Assembly (NCBI RefSeq): GCF_037201965.1
Contig: NZ_CP147518.1
Span: forward strand, 1,797,001 to 1,861,000
DNA: 64,000 nt
Direction of reading: 5' to 3'
Origin: Spirosoma sp. SC4-14
GTDB lineage: Bacteria; Bacteroidota; Bacteroidia; Cytophagales; Spirosomataceae
How positions within the stretch are numbered: the stretch's first letter is position 1; the number at the start of each line of letters is the position of its first letter. This document shows, one piece after another, positions 33,935 to 41,916 of this stretch. Under the pieces are notes generated by a model. The model did not search any database and was not told the DNA's origin. It saw only the letters and a program-made list of their open reading frames with translations. The position numbers and the translations under genes are program-made.

Positions 33935-34732
33935 ATGAAAAATCTTTTCGTTGTCGGCCTGTTTCTGTCAGCAGTATTTTTGTCTGCCTGCAACCGCTCT
34001 CCATCGGGGCCACCAACTCTTGAGCCGAAACAGTATTCGTTTACCGGAGCCGGACAGTGTGATACCGCAACGAATAAGGGAGTGAACATAGCCGTTTCCT
34101 ATTTCTTGCTGAAAGACGATTCGAAAGCCGCTCGAATTATTAACGACAGTCTTCAGCGATTGAGTGTCGGTAGTATTATCGGCTGGCTCGATAGCACAAC
34201 GGTTGCCAGTAATCCGGAAGCCCGAACCAATATAGTGAAGGCTGGTTCATTGTTTGTGGCCGATTACGAAGCCATGATGAAAGACATGGACAAGCTAGGC
34301 GGCTGCTGGGAACTGAAAACAATGGCCGATACCGTTTATACGGGCCCCAATGCAATTACGGTGAAGGTAGAAACCTATGCCTATACGGGCGGGGCGCATC
34401 CGAATACAAATCTGTCATTTTATACGTTTGACCGAAAAACCGGACGAACACTCGCCCTGAGCGATCTGGTAACCGACACAACGGCTTTATTGGGGGTTGT
34501 TGAAAAAGCCTTTCGTAAGCAACAGGATTTGTTGCCGCAGTATAATCTGGAGGAGCGGGGCTATTTTCTGAAAGATGGGAAGTTCTTTCTCCCTGCCAAT
34601 ATCGGTGTTGGTCGTGATGGGCTTATTTTTTATTACAATCCGTATGAAATAGCCGCCTATGCGGTCGGCCCTATTGAAGTAACCGTACCCTACGAACAAC
34701 TTAATGGTATTGTGCGGGATATTTGGTTTTAA
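33935..34732 (+). CDS. DUF3298/DUF4163 lipoprotein
   Basis: 265-residue exported lipoprotein (lipobox FLSACNRS). The middle has a DUF4163-like segment and the C-terminal half a DUF3298 domain with the recognisable TYAYTGGAHPNTNLSFYTFD (about residue 150) and FYYNPYEIAAYAVGPIEVTV. It resembles the N-terminal part of PdaC-type proteins without the deacetylase. Function not established; single gene with its own upstream region. Confidence 0.88.
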   Translation: MKNLFVVGLFLSAVFLSACNRSPSGPPTLEPKQYSFTGAGQCDTATNKGVNIAVSYFLLKDDSKAARIINDSLQRLSVGSIIGWLDSTTVASNPEARTNIVKAGSLFVADYEAMMKDMDKLGGCWELKTMADTVYTGPNAITVKVETYAYTGGAHPNTNLSFYTFDRKTGRTLALSDLVTDTTALLGVVEKAFRKQQDLLPQYNLEERGYFLKDGKFFLPANIGVGRDGLIFYYNPYEIAAYAVGPIEVTVPYEQLNGIVRDIWF

Positions 34733-34832
34733 GCCAACCGCATTTTAGAGGGAATGGGGTATAGTCGATGCGCTCAATCACTGAAAAGCTCTAATAGGCT
34801 GGTTGAAATTGGCACTACTGGTCGGTGGATTT

Positions 34833-35597
34833 CTAATTCCATAGTTCGTTCTTTTCGGTCAGAATAATTGGCTTTCCGTCGGTAACTACAATTGTATGCT
34901 CGTGCTGCGCCATATAGCCACCCCGATTGCCGACCATTGTCCAGCCATCATTAAGCTCCACGGCATAGGTTGACGCTGTTGCAATGAATGTTTCAATAGC
35001 CACAACTGAGTTTTTCTTAAAGCGTCTTTGGTCAGATCGGTCTTTATAATTAAGCAGCTCACCAGGATATTCGTGCAGACTTCGGCCAATACCATGCCCA
35101 CCCAGATTTTTAATAACCTTGTAGCCTCTCTTTTTCGCTGCGGTGTCAATAAGTTGCCCGACGTCTGAAATTCGTACGCCACCTTTTATGGTATTTATGG
35201 CTTTTTGCAGGATTTCTTTTGAGGCATCTACCAGTTTCTGATGCCCGTTTTTGTCTTCGCCCAGCACAAAGGAAGCCCCGTTGTCAGCCCAAAAACCATC
35301 CAGCTCAGCCGAAACATCAATATTGATCAAATCACCCTCCTTTACTATTCGTTTGGAGGATGGAATGCCATGACAAAACTCTTTATCGACACTAATACAC
35401 GTCCAGCCAGGAAACTTATAGGTTAAATAAGGGGCAGATTTTGCACCAAAATCGCTTAAAATACCCGCGCCAAAGTTATCTATTTGTTTTGTAGTCATTC
35501 CGGGTTTAGCATAGTGCCGCATTTCTTTCAAAGTAAAGGCAACAGCGTCACTTGCTTTTTTCATTCCGATGAGTTCTGCTTCGCTTGTTATTGACAT
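34833..35597 (-). CDS. map: Type I methionine aminopeptidase
   Basis: Removes the initiator methionine from new proteins in the cytoplasm. The 254-residue chain has the five metal ligands of the family: Asp and Asp in NIDVSAELDGFWADNGASF (11 residues apart as in E. coli Asp97/Asp108), His in GGHGIGRSLHEYPG, Glu in VVAIETFIA and the last Glu in QHEHTIVV. A substrate-side His is in EFCHGIPSS. Normal length. The EthD-like gene follows 11 bases after on the same strand (ending before it in coordinates is that gene's start side), suggesting co-transcription. A second copy elsewhere near ribosomal genes would be usual in Bacteroidota, but cannot be seen here. Confidence 0.93.
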   Translation of the reverse strand: MSITSEAELIGMKKASDAVAFTLKEMRHYAKPGMTTKQIDNFGAGILSDFGAKSAPYLTYKFPGWTCISVDKEFCHGIPSSKRIVKEGDLINIDVSAELDGFWADNGASFVLGEDKNGHQKLVDASKEILQKAINTIKGGVRISDVGQLIDTAAKKRGYKVIKNLGGHGIGRSLHEYPGELLNYKDRSDQRRFKKNSVVAIETFIATASTYAVELNDGWTMVGNRGGYMAQHEHTIVVTDGKPIILTEKNELWN

Positions 35598-35608
35598 ATT
35601 TCTATTCT

Positions 35609-36028
35609 TTATTTGGCATTATTGAAACCTATGTGCCTGACTTCACTTATTTGTATGACAGGCTGAACATTTGTGTAGTTTTTAAAGTCGCTGATTATTA
35701 TTTCTCTGTTTTGGCCTATTGCTTTATTATATTCCGCCACGTCTTTCACATAAAAATAACCAACGGCCAAATAAGGCACTTTATCAGTTGATGTTCTACC
35801 CGATATACCCCTGTCAATTTCGTAAAATTTTAAATTTTTACCTAAATAACCAGCTACCATCGGCATGTGTTTACGTTCATAATAGTCCATATTAAACGTT
35901 TTTCCTTCTCCATTTGGATATAGAATGGCAACTTTGAACAATTCGTTTCCTGGTGATGAAGAATGTATAAGTTGACTGGTTTTGCAGCCTAACAAGCTGC
36001 TAAGGGCGAAAAATAAAATATATTTCAT
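35609..36028 (-). CDS. EthD-family small lipoprotein
   Basis: 139 residues. A lipoprotein signal (MKYILFFALSSLLGCKTS) is followed by a dimeric alpha/beta-barrel EthD domain: KVAILYPNGEGKTFNMDYYE, then RKHMPMVAGYLGKNLKFYEI. The exported form is less usual than the cytoplasmic one. EthD-type proteins act in ether or polyketide-like ring chemistry in some bacteria, but most are uncharacterised. It is upstream of map on the same strand with an 11-base gap. Confidence 0.85.
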   Translation of the reverse strand: MKYILFFALSSLLGCKTSQLIHSSSPGNELFKVAILYPNGEGKTFNMDYYERKHMPMVAGYLGKNLKFYEIDRGISGRTSTDKVPYLAVGYFYVKDVAEYNKAIGQNREIIISDFKNYTNVQPVIQISEVRHIGFNNAK

Positions 36029-36295
36029 TTTTTATTGTTGTTTATTTAGTGTCAAATAAGTGATTGAGCGAATTGGCGAATAACCGATTGGTTTACAGTG
36101 AATTACTATTTGGTTAATTCGATCTAATTCTGCTTGATTACTTGTGTGTTTTCATTTCTGGTTAATGTCCATTAACGATTTTAGACTTTGTATTCAGGAG
36201 GATTTCGGAGCGGGAGGCTTCAGGCTATTACTAAAAATTAATAGTGACAATTAGCCTGAAGATTATGCATTTACGCGCCTGATGCGAAACCTGGA

Positions 36296-36511
36296 TTAGT
36301 GGTTCTTATCATGTACATATTCTAAAATATCACCTGGTTGACAGTCTAATACTTTACAAATTGCATCTAAAGTGCTAAAACGAATTGCTTTTGCCTTACC
36401 TGTCTTTAATATAGAAAGGTTAGATAATGTCAAATCAACTTTTTCAGAAAGTTCATTCAGGGAAATTTTTCGTTTAGCCATCATCACGTCTAAGTTTACA
36501 ATGATTGGCAT
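36296..36511 (-). CDS. Small XRE-family regulator (YozG type)
   Basis: 71-residue Cro/CI-like protein: MPIIVNLDVMMAKRKISLNE leads into the helix-turn-helix (LSEKVDLTLSNLSILKTGKA) and the family's typical end CKVLDCQPGDILEY. It lies 3 bases after a DUF2975 membrane protein on the same strand. This pairing of a short XRE regulator with a DUF2975 membrane protein is common in Bacteroidota and Firmicutes; the role is unknown, possibly membrane-linked control of the regulator. Confidence 0.92.
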   Translation of the reverse strand: MPIIVNLDVMMAKRKISLNELSEKVDLTLSNLSILKTGKAKAIRFSTLDAICKVLDCQPGDILEYVHDKNH

Positions 36512-36514
36512 AGC

Positions 36515-36994
36515 TTAAATTGTTAAGTCATTTTCAGATTTTATATCTAAGGCATTCTGTAAGATTTTTTCAACTATTGCCGCAGCAGTTGCAACCACAA
36601 CTGAAACAAAAGCAGTCACTATGCATACGGCAAGAAAACCCGCAGGGTCATCCTCTTTATTATGGAATATCTTTATGTATAGCCCTGCTGCTACAATTGA
36701 AGTACTTAATACTATTGCACAATACTTTATACTCTTTAAGGCCGCAATAGAGTCTGATGAGAATATTTTATTTTTTCCAATGTAGCTAAGCAATTTGAAC
36801 GCTTTATACAGGGCAACAAAAAAAGCGATTGATGCTGCATAGCCATACAAGATGAACGGGTCGGAGTAAATGCTGAACAAGTCTAAGTTTACGGCTCTTC
36901 CCTCAGTTAAGGGAAATCGTATCAAAAGGATAAGTGCCACAATGCCAATCAACACGATGACTACCTGAAGAAATATTGTTGAAATTCTTTTCAT
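36515..36994 (-). CDS. DUF2975 membrane protein
   Basis: 159 residues with four membrane helices (about residues 7-27, 45-65, 90-110 and 120-145). The DUF2975 pattern LYKAFKLLSYIGKNKIFSSD lies between helices two and three. It is the first gene of a two-gene unit with the small XRE regulator. Function unknown. Confidence 0.88.
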   Translation of the reverse strand: MKRISTIFLQVVIVLIGIVALILLIRFPLTEGRAVNLDLFSIYSDPFILYGYAASIAFFVALYKAFKLLSYIGKNKIFSSDSIAALKSIKYCAIVLSTSIVAAGLYIKIFHNKEDDPAGFLAVCIVTAFVSVVVATAAAIVEKILQNALDIKSENDLTI

Positions 36995-37379
36995 ATTGAT
37001 TTTACAACATTAGATTCTGCTACAAACGTAACTGATATTTATTGTTTATCAATAAATATTATCTGTTTTCCGATAAAAAAGCAGTAGATACCTCTGCCTT
37101 ATCAAACTGATTCGTAGATTCAGAATTTGAACGAGTGGTCCTTTAGGATTAGTTGACTCGCCAGTTGCAATTATGCGTAACTCATAAGTATATAAAGTAA
37201 CTATATTGGCTTATTGGTGTTGTTTCGCTATTTAATATAATATTTGATCCCATACAATAAGAGTCTGTAAGCCTTCCTGAATAGATGATTCGCATAAATT
37301 GTAGGCAAGTTGCTGTTCGGCTGTTTATTTTGTCCCAACCACAACTGACCCATAACCCGAAGACTACTTTTCTACTTTT
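36995..37379. other. Intergenic region without recognised gene
   Basis: 385 bases between the divergent DUF2975 gene and a small conserved gene. AT-rich toward the left; no long hairpin, RNA gene or repeat was recognised. It presumably holds both promoters. Confidence 0.6.
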
Positions 37380-37679
37380 ATGACATTCGAGGAATTTTCG
37401 GCCACACTGAATCAGGCAAAGCCACCGGTTGGGCTACCACCTTTGCTGGAAGCGCTCTGGCACGACGCAAAAGGCGATTGGGAGAAAGCCCACAACATTG
37501 CTCAAACCCGCGAAGGTGAAAAAGCCTACGACCGTATTCATGCCTATCTGCACCGGAAAGAAGGCGATCGGTTCAACGCCAATTACTGGTATCGACGCGC
37601 AGGCACTTCGTTTTTCAACGGATCGCTCGATGAGGAGTGGACCGAACTGGTTCGGCAACAATTGGTTATCGGCCAATAG
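37380..37679 (+). CDS. Small conserved protein of unknown function
   Basis: 99-residue cytoplasmic protein: LPPLLEALWHDAKGDWEKAH, then HAYLHRKEGDRFNANYWYRR and WTELVRQQLV at the end. It is helical, rich in Trp, His and Arg, and resembles a conserved hypothetical family found across bacteria, possibly a TPR-like helical pair. ATG 37380 is the only reasonable start. A palindromic repeat follows. Function unknown. Confidence 0.8.
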   Translation: MTFEEFSATLNQAKPPVGLPPLLEALWHDAKGDWEKAHNIAQTREGEKAYDRIHAYLHRKEGDRFNANYWYRRAGTSFFNGSLDEEWTELVRQQLVIGQ

Positions 37680-37722
37680 TCTATGGCTTCATTAGACATT
37701 GGCCTTTGTCTATGTAAAGTAC

Positions 37723-37755
37723 AGACCTAAAAGGTTTTCAAAACCTTTTAGGTCT
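37723..37755. repeat. Perfect palindrome, copy 2 of the dispersed repeat
   Basis: AGACCTAAAAGGTTTT, one C, then its exact reverse complement: 16-bp arms. It contains the 14-bp arms of the copy at 4232-4260. It lies between two convergent genes. Confidence 0.85.
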
Positions 37756-37775
37756 AACCTAACCCCACATGACCA

Positions 37776-37809
37776 ACAAAAAAAGGCCGTTCCCCGGAGA
37801 GAACGGCCT
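37776..37809 (-). terminator. Rho-independent terminator of alanine dehydrogenase
   Basis: On the minus strand a stem AGGCCGTTC/GAACGGCCT (37784-37792 with 37801-37809) is followed by a run of T, about 40 bases after the alanine dehydrogenase stop. Confidence 0.88.
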
Positions 37810-37848
37810 GCGTTTGTCGATGAATGGGTAATATTTATGTGCTGTGTC

Positions 37849-38982
37849 TTATTCAGCAATGGCTTCTTGGGTCAGAATCTGGCTAACGGCAGTCAGTGGT
37901 AGGCCAAAAGCTTCGGCTACACCTTTATAAACTACTTTGCCATCAACAACATTCAGTCCTAATTGCAGGTCCATATTGTCGCGGCAAGCCTGTTGCCAGC
38001 CTTTGTTGGCAAGTTGTAGGGCATATGGTAAAGTGGCATTCGTCAGCGCAACCGTGCTCGTATACGGAACAGCACCCGGCATGTTGGCTACACAGTAGTG
38101 CACCACATCATCGATGATGAATGTTGGGTTTTCGTGTGTGGTTGGATGGCATGTTTCGATACAGCCGCCCTGATCAACTGCCACATCGACAAGCACCGTG
38201 CCTGAGCGCATCAGCTTGAGCATATCGCGGGTGATGAGGTGAGGAGCTTTGGCTCCTGGAATCAGCACCGCACCGATAATCAGATCGCAGACTTTAATCA
38301 TCTCCCGAATATTGTATTCGTTCGACATCATCGTCTGTACGTTCGGAGGCATAATATCTGACAGATAACGCAGCCGTGGCAGGCTAACATCCATGATCGT
38401 AACGTGTGCGCCCAGACCTGCTGCCATTTTTGCTGCCTGTGTTCCAACAATACCACCGCCTAATATCAGTACGTTCGCTGGTTTTACACCCGGTACACCA
38501 CCGAGCAAAATCCCGCGGCCTTTCAGGGGTTTCTCCAGATACTTGGCGCCTTCCTGAATGGCCATTCGGCCCGCTACTTCCGACATTGGGACCAGCAGCG
38601 GCAGGCTACGATCGGGCCGTTCAACGGTTTCGTAGGCCAGACATACAGCGCGTTTGGCGAGCATTGCACGGGTCAACTCTTCCGATGAGGCAAAGTGGAA
38701 GTAGGTAAACAGTAACTGATCTTCTTTGATGAGGTCGTATTCGGCCGCAATAGGCTCTTTCACCTTCATGATCATTTCGGCAATGCCATATACATCCTCA
38801 ATGGTTGGAAGCATAATGGCGCCAGCCGCAATGTATTCTTCGTCCTCAAAACCGCTATCTTCACCTGCATTGACCTGCACATAAACGGTATGACCATATT
38901 TGCGAAGTTCGGTAACGCCTGCTGGTGTCAGAGCAACCCGGTTTTCATTGTTTTTGATTTCCTTGGGAACACCAATAACCAT
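37849..38982 (-). CDS. ald: Alanine dehydrogenase
   Basis: NAD-dependent interconversion of L-alanine and pyruvate plus ammonia, cytoplasmic hexamer. 377 residues, normal length. Seen: the N-terminal MVIGVPKEIKNNENRVALTP, catalytic Lys in MKVKEP and His in YFHFAS (about residues 75 and 96), the NAD-binding VLILGGGIVGTQAAKMAAGL near residue 170, and the C-terminal catalytic Asp region VDVAVDQGGC. The divergent Lrp/AsnC gene next to it is the usual partner and is likely to control it in response to alanine or leucine. A -7 box at 39022-39029 and a terminator at 37776-37809 frame the gene. Confidence 0.96.
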   Translation of the reverse strand: MVIGVPKEIKNNENRVALTPAGVTELRKYGHTVYVQVNAGEDSGFEDEEYIAAGAIMLPTIEDVYGIAEMIMKVKEPIAAEYDLIKEDQLLFTYFHFASSEELTRAMLAKRAVCLAYETVERPDRSLPLLVPMSEVAGRMAIQEGAKYLEKPLKGRGILLGGVPGVKPANVLILGGGIVGTQAAKMAAGLGAHVTIMDVSLPRLRYLSDIMPPNVQTMMSNEYNIREMIKVCDLIIGAVLIPGAKAPHLITRDMLKLMRSGTVLVDVAVDQGGCIETCHPTTHENPTFIIDDVVHYCVANMPGAVPYTSTVALTNATLPYALQLANKGWQQACRDNMDLQLGLNVVDGKVVYKGVAEAFGLPLTAVSQILTQEAIAE

Positions 38983-39021
38983 GATTGTAGGACTTTTAAA
39001 GTGGTTTTGTATTGAGCACTA

Positions 39022-39029
39022 CAAAGGTA
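39022..39029 (-). promoter_or_regulatory. -7 promoter box of alanine dehydrogenase
   Basis: TACCTTTG on the minus strand matches TAnnTTTG, 40 bases upstream of the ald start, within the region shared with the divergent Lrp gene. A well-spaced -33 box is not clear. Confidence 0.5.
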
Positions 39030-39155
39030 AATTGGCTGGTTATGTTTTCTATGAGTTTTGATTTTTTTAGAAATTATGTCCTGTAATTATTGAGCTGTTA
39101 GGAAAATGGTCTGTTGTTGGCTAGATTTATATGTTGCTACCGTAAAAAATTCTCT

Positions 39156-39626
39156 ATGATCATTCTCGATGCTATCGATCGTAAGTTACTGGCACTACTC
39201 CAGGAGAATGCTCACCTGACTATTCAGGAAATGGGCCAGCGCATCAACCTTTCGAAAACCCCCGTGCATGAACGAATAAAACGACTCGAACGGGAGGGCG
39301 TAATTGACCGATATGTAACAATTCTGGATAAGAAGAAACTGGGCAACCTGCTGGTGGTTTATTGTCAGGTAACACTCGACCGGCAAACTCGCGATGCCTT
39401 TGCCGATTTCGATGCTGCCATTCATGAATTGCCCGAAGTACTGGAGTGTAACCGAGTGTCGGGAACGTTCGATTATCTGCTCAAAATTGTGAGTCGTGAT
39501 ATGGAAACATACAACCGGTTTTATCAGGAACGTCTATCCGTTATTGCCGGTACGCTTCACATCAGCAGCTTTTTTGTTATGGCCGAAGTGAAAAATTCAA
39601 CCATTGTACCGGTATCGGGCGAGTAG
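39156..39626 (+). CDS. Lrp/AsnC-family transcriptional regulator
   Basis: 156-residue DNA-binding protein. An N-terminal HTH (LDAIDRKLLALLQENAHLTI, then LSKTPVHERIKRLEREGVI, about residues 3-50) precedes the RAM/AsnC ligand-binding domain (YCQVTLDRQTRDAFADFDAA and FDYLLKIVSRDMETYNRFYQ). ATG 39156 is chosen; the frame extends upstream with no family similarity. It is divergent from alanine dehydrogenase and probably regulates it. Confidence 0.93.
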   Translation: MIILDAIDRKLLALLQENAHLTIQEMGQRINLSKTPVHERIKRLEREGVIDRYVTILDKKKLGNLLVVYCQVTLDRQTRDAFADFDAAIHELPEVLECNRVSGTFDYLLKIVSRDMETYNRFYQERLSVIAGTLHISSFFVMAEVKNSTIVPVSGE

Positions 39627-39632
39627 GGAAAT

Positions 39633-39691
39633 GGTTTATGGTTGCGTTGCCTGAGCCGGATATGTGCTGTTAGGCGGAGCAACCATAAACC
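39633..39691. repeat. Intergenic palindromic repeat, copy 2 of the second dispersed family
   Basis: GGTTTATGGTTGCG at the left pairs loosely with GCAACCATAAACC at the right. The reverse complement of the unit aligns along its length with 32959-33023 (shared GGTTTAT-GTTGCTCCGCCTA and CAGGCA-CGCAA-ATAAACC). It lies between the convergent Lrp and SDR genes. Confidence 0.75.
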
Positions 39692-39744
39692 AATCGGCTA
39701 GTCTAATCGGGAAACGTGCTGCCTTGGTAAGCCGTAAACAAGGC

Positions 39745-40509
39745 TTATAACGCCAATCCGCCGGAAACCTCAATTCGCTGGCCATTAATCCACCGGGCTT
39801 CTTCGCTGCACAGGAAGGCAACTACTCCGCCAATATCATCGGGTAAACCAACGCGTCCGAGCGCCGTGAGGCTGGCAACATGGGCATTCAGTTCTTTATT
39901 GTCGCGAATACGGCCACCGCCAAAATCGGTTTCAATGGCGCCAGGGGCTACAACATTGGCCGCAATGCCACGGTCGCCTAATTCTTTTGCCATATAGCGC
40001 GTTAGTACTTCAATGGCTCCTTTCATGGAGCCATATGCCGATGAGCCAGGGAAGGACGTGCGGGTCAGTCCGGATGAGATATTGATAATGCGACCGCCAT
40101 TATTGAGAAAAGGCAATGCTTTCTGAGTTAAAAAAAACACTCCTTTATAATGAATGTTCAACACCGTGTCGAACTGCTCTTCAGTGGTGTCGGCAAAGGC
40201 CGCGTAGAGCGCTGTTCCGGCATTGTTGATCAGGAAATCGAATGTAGAAACGCCCTTTTCGGCCTGTAAGTAGGCAGTTAACTGACGATAGAAGTCATCG
40301 AACAAATGCAGATTGCCCGTATCTAACGGAAACGCTTTTGCTTTCTGCCCGAGTGCCTGAATTTCGGCTACTACCTCATTGGCCTGTTGCTTACTGCTGT
40401 TGTAAGTAATCACGACATCGACCCCGGTTTTAGCAAGGCTGATTGCCATATTGCGCCCCAGACCACGGCTTCCGCCCGTTACCAGTGCTGTTTTCATTTG
40501 TGTATTCAT
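39745..40509 (-). CDS. Short-chain dehydrogenase/reductase
   Basis: 254-residue classical SDR, NAD(P)-dependent. The cofactor motif TGGSRGLGRNMA (about residue 12) has Ser-Arg after Gly-Gly, suggesting NADP(H). NNAG (about 92), catalytic Ser in IINISSGLTR, and the YGSMKGA motif (Tyr-x-x-x-Lys, about residue 160) are all present. ATG 40509 is chosen; the upstream part of the frame has no family similarity and ATG 40497 is a close alternative. The substrate is unknown. Confidence 0.92.
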   Translation of the reverse strand: MNTQMKTALVTGGSRGLGRNMAISLAKTGVDVVITYNSSKQQANEVVAEIQALGQKAKAFPLDTGNLHLFDDFYRQLTAYLQAEKGVSTFDFLINNAGTALYAAFADTTEEQFDTVLNIHYKGVFFLTQKALPFLNNGGRIINISSGLTRTSFPGSSAYGSMKGAIEVLTRYMAKELGDRGIAANVVAPGAIETDFGGGRIRDNKELNAHVASLTALGRVGLPDDIGGVVAFLCSEEARWINGQRIEVSGGLAL

Positions 40510-40632
40510 TATGCTGAAATGGTAAGGGCACAAAGTTCGCACACTGAACAAGTGAGGTGTTTGCCCGTATCAATCCATTATTTGTAAAAATCAAATAATA
40601 CACATCTGAAGCTCATCAGATATTCTGCCTGG

Positions 40633-40664
40633 AAAAACATAGGGCTCTTAGCAGAGCCCTATGT
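40633..40664 (-). terminator. Rho-independent terminator of the adaptor/TolC operon
   Basis: On the minus strand the stem ACATAGGGCTCT / AGAGCCCTATGT (12 bp, 4-nt loop) is followed by TTTTT, about 30 bases after the adaptor stop. This ends the operon before any pump gene. Confidence 0.9.
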
Positions 40665-40695
40665 TGACTAACGATATAAGACCGGAAGCCTTTGT

Positions 40696-41913
40696 TTAAT
40701 TGCCTAACGCATTATAAATCAATAGTTGATTGGTCGTTACGACCCGGTCGCCGGGCGTCAGGCCATCCGTCAGAAAAGTTTTTGAGCCAACCGTTTTGTA
40801 CACGTTAACCTCACGCACAACCGGCTGGTTTTCGTGGTTGACGGCTACAACAAAATTGCGGTTTTTGTCGAATACTATAGCCTGCGATGGTATAGTAACC
40901 CGCTGATCGCGACCTGCATAGGTTACACTGACATTGGCAAACATTTCGGGTTTCAGTCGATAGTCGGCATTGTCGAGCGTAACCCGAACTTTCAGGGTTT
41001 TACTGTCGGGATCAAGCACATTGAAAATCTTATCGATTTTGCCGTGAAAAACCTTATCGGGGTAGGAGAGGGTCGTAATGGTGGCCGGATCACCTTCATG
41101 CACATTGGCCAGATCGGATTCATAAACATTGGCCATAACCCACACCCGATCGAGGTTTGAGATTGTAAACAGGTTTTCCGGATCGTCGGAGCGAAGTTCC
41201 ATACCGGGGGATGCTGTTTTTTCGACAATGAAGCCGCTCATTGGGGCTTTCACAACATAGACTGAGCCATTGCCACCCAAAATCCGACGTCGTTCGTTAA
41301 CCCGGTTTACTTCGCCTTTAGCAGCCAATAGCTGCTCTTTACTGGCAACCAGTTCGCGCTGTGAGCTTAGCCCGGCGTTGGCCATATCTTCGGTTACCTG
41401 AAGGTTTTTCTGAGCTACCGATAGTTGTCCCCGTGCGGCTATGCCTTGTTGTTCAAGGTCGGCCAGATCGCCCGAGCGGATCACGGCCAGTGTTTGGCCC
41501 TGTTTTACAAAGTCGCCCAGATCGGCCTTTATTTTCTCAATATGACCACCAACCAGCGGAAACACCTTTACGACCTGATCTTGATTAAAGGTGATCTTAC
41601 CGGTCAGATTCAGCTCATTAACCGCATTTTCCATCCGGGCGGTATCGAAGTGGGCTGTGGCCAGCAGATTGGTTTCATGGCGCTCACCCGGCGTAGAATC
41701 GTCGGGTTGGGCCGACGATCCGCAGCCGCTCAGTCCGGCCAGAAGAAGTAAACCACTAATAGCGGCCAGGGCGCGCTGCCGCAGGGGGGTATCTGTCGAG
41801 GAACGAACCAACAGGCCAAATGCCGAAGTAATGGATTTATCGGTACTCAAGCCCAGTCGGTCACGTAGCAGGATTGGACGCGAGCAAGGCAATATAATTG
41901 AACTCTTTTTCAT
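40696..41913 (-). CDS. RND-type periplasmic adaptor (HlyD/CusB-like)
   Basis: 405-residue membrane-fusion lipoprotein: a lipobox LAGLSGC near residue 63, lipoyl halves (KVFPLVGGHIEKIKADLGDF, then VVKAPMSGFIVEKTASPG), a helical hairpin between them, then a beta-barrel (VRVTLDNADYRLKPEMFANV). The segment before the lipobox is unusually long (about 60 residues); an internal TTG at 41811 would give a normal signal. It starts 3 bases after the TolC-like gene. No RND pump follows; the operon is closed by a terminator, so the pump must be elsewhere or has been lost. Metal (Cus/Czc-like) efflux is possible but unproven. Confidence 0.9.
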   Translation of the reverse strand: MKKSSIILPCSRPILLRDRLGLSTDKSITSAFGLLVRSSTDTPLRQRALAAISGLLLLAGLSGCGSSAQPDDSTPGERHETNLLATAHFDTARMENAVNELNLTGKITFNQDQVVKVFPLVGGHIEKIKADLGDFVKQGQTLAVIRSGDLADLEQQGIAARGQLSVAQKNLQVTEDMANAGLSSQRELVASKEQLLAAKGEVNRVNERRRILGGNGSVYVVKAPMSGFIVEKTASPGMELRSDDPENLFTISNLDRVWVMANVYESDLANVHEGDPATITTLSYPDKVFHGKIDKIFNVLDPDSKTLKVRVTLDNADYRLKPEMFANVSVTYAGRDQRVTIPSQAIVFDKNRNFVVAVNHENQPVVREVNVYKTVGSKTFLTDGLTPGDRVVTTNQLLIYNALGN

Positions 41914-41916
41914 GGC

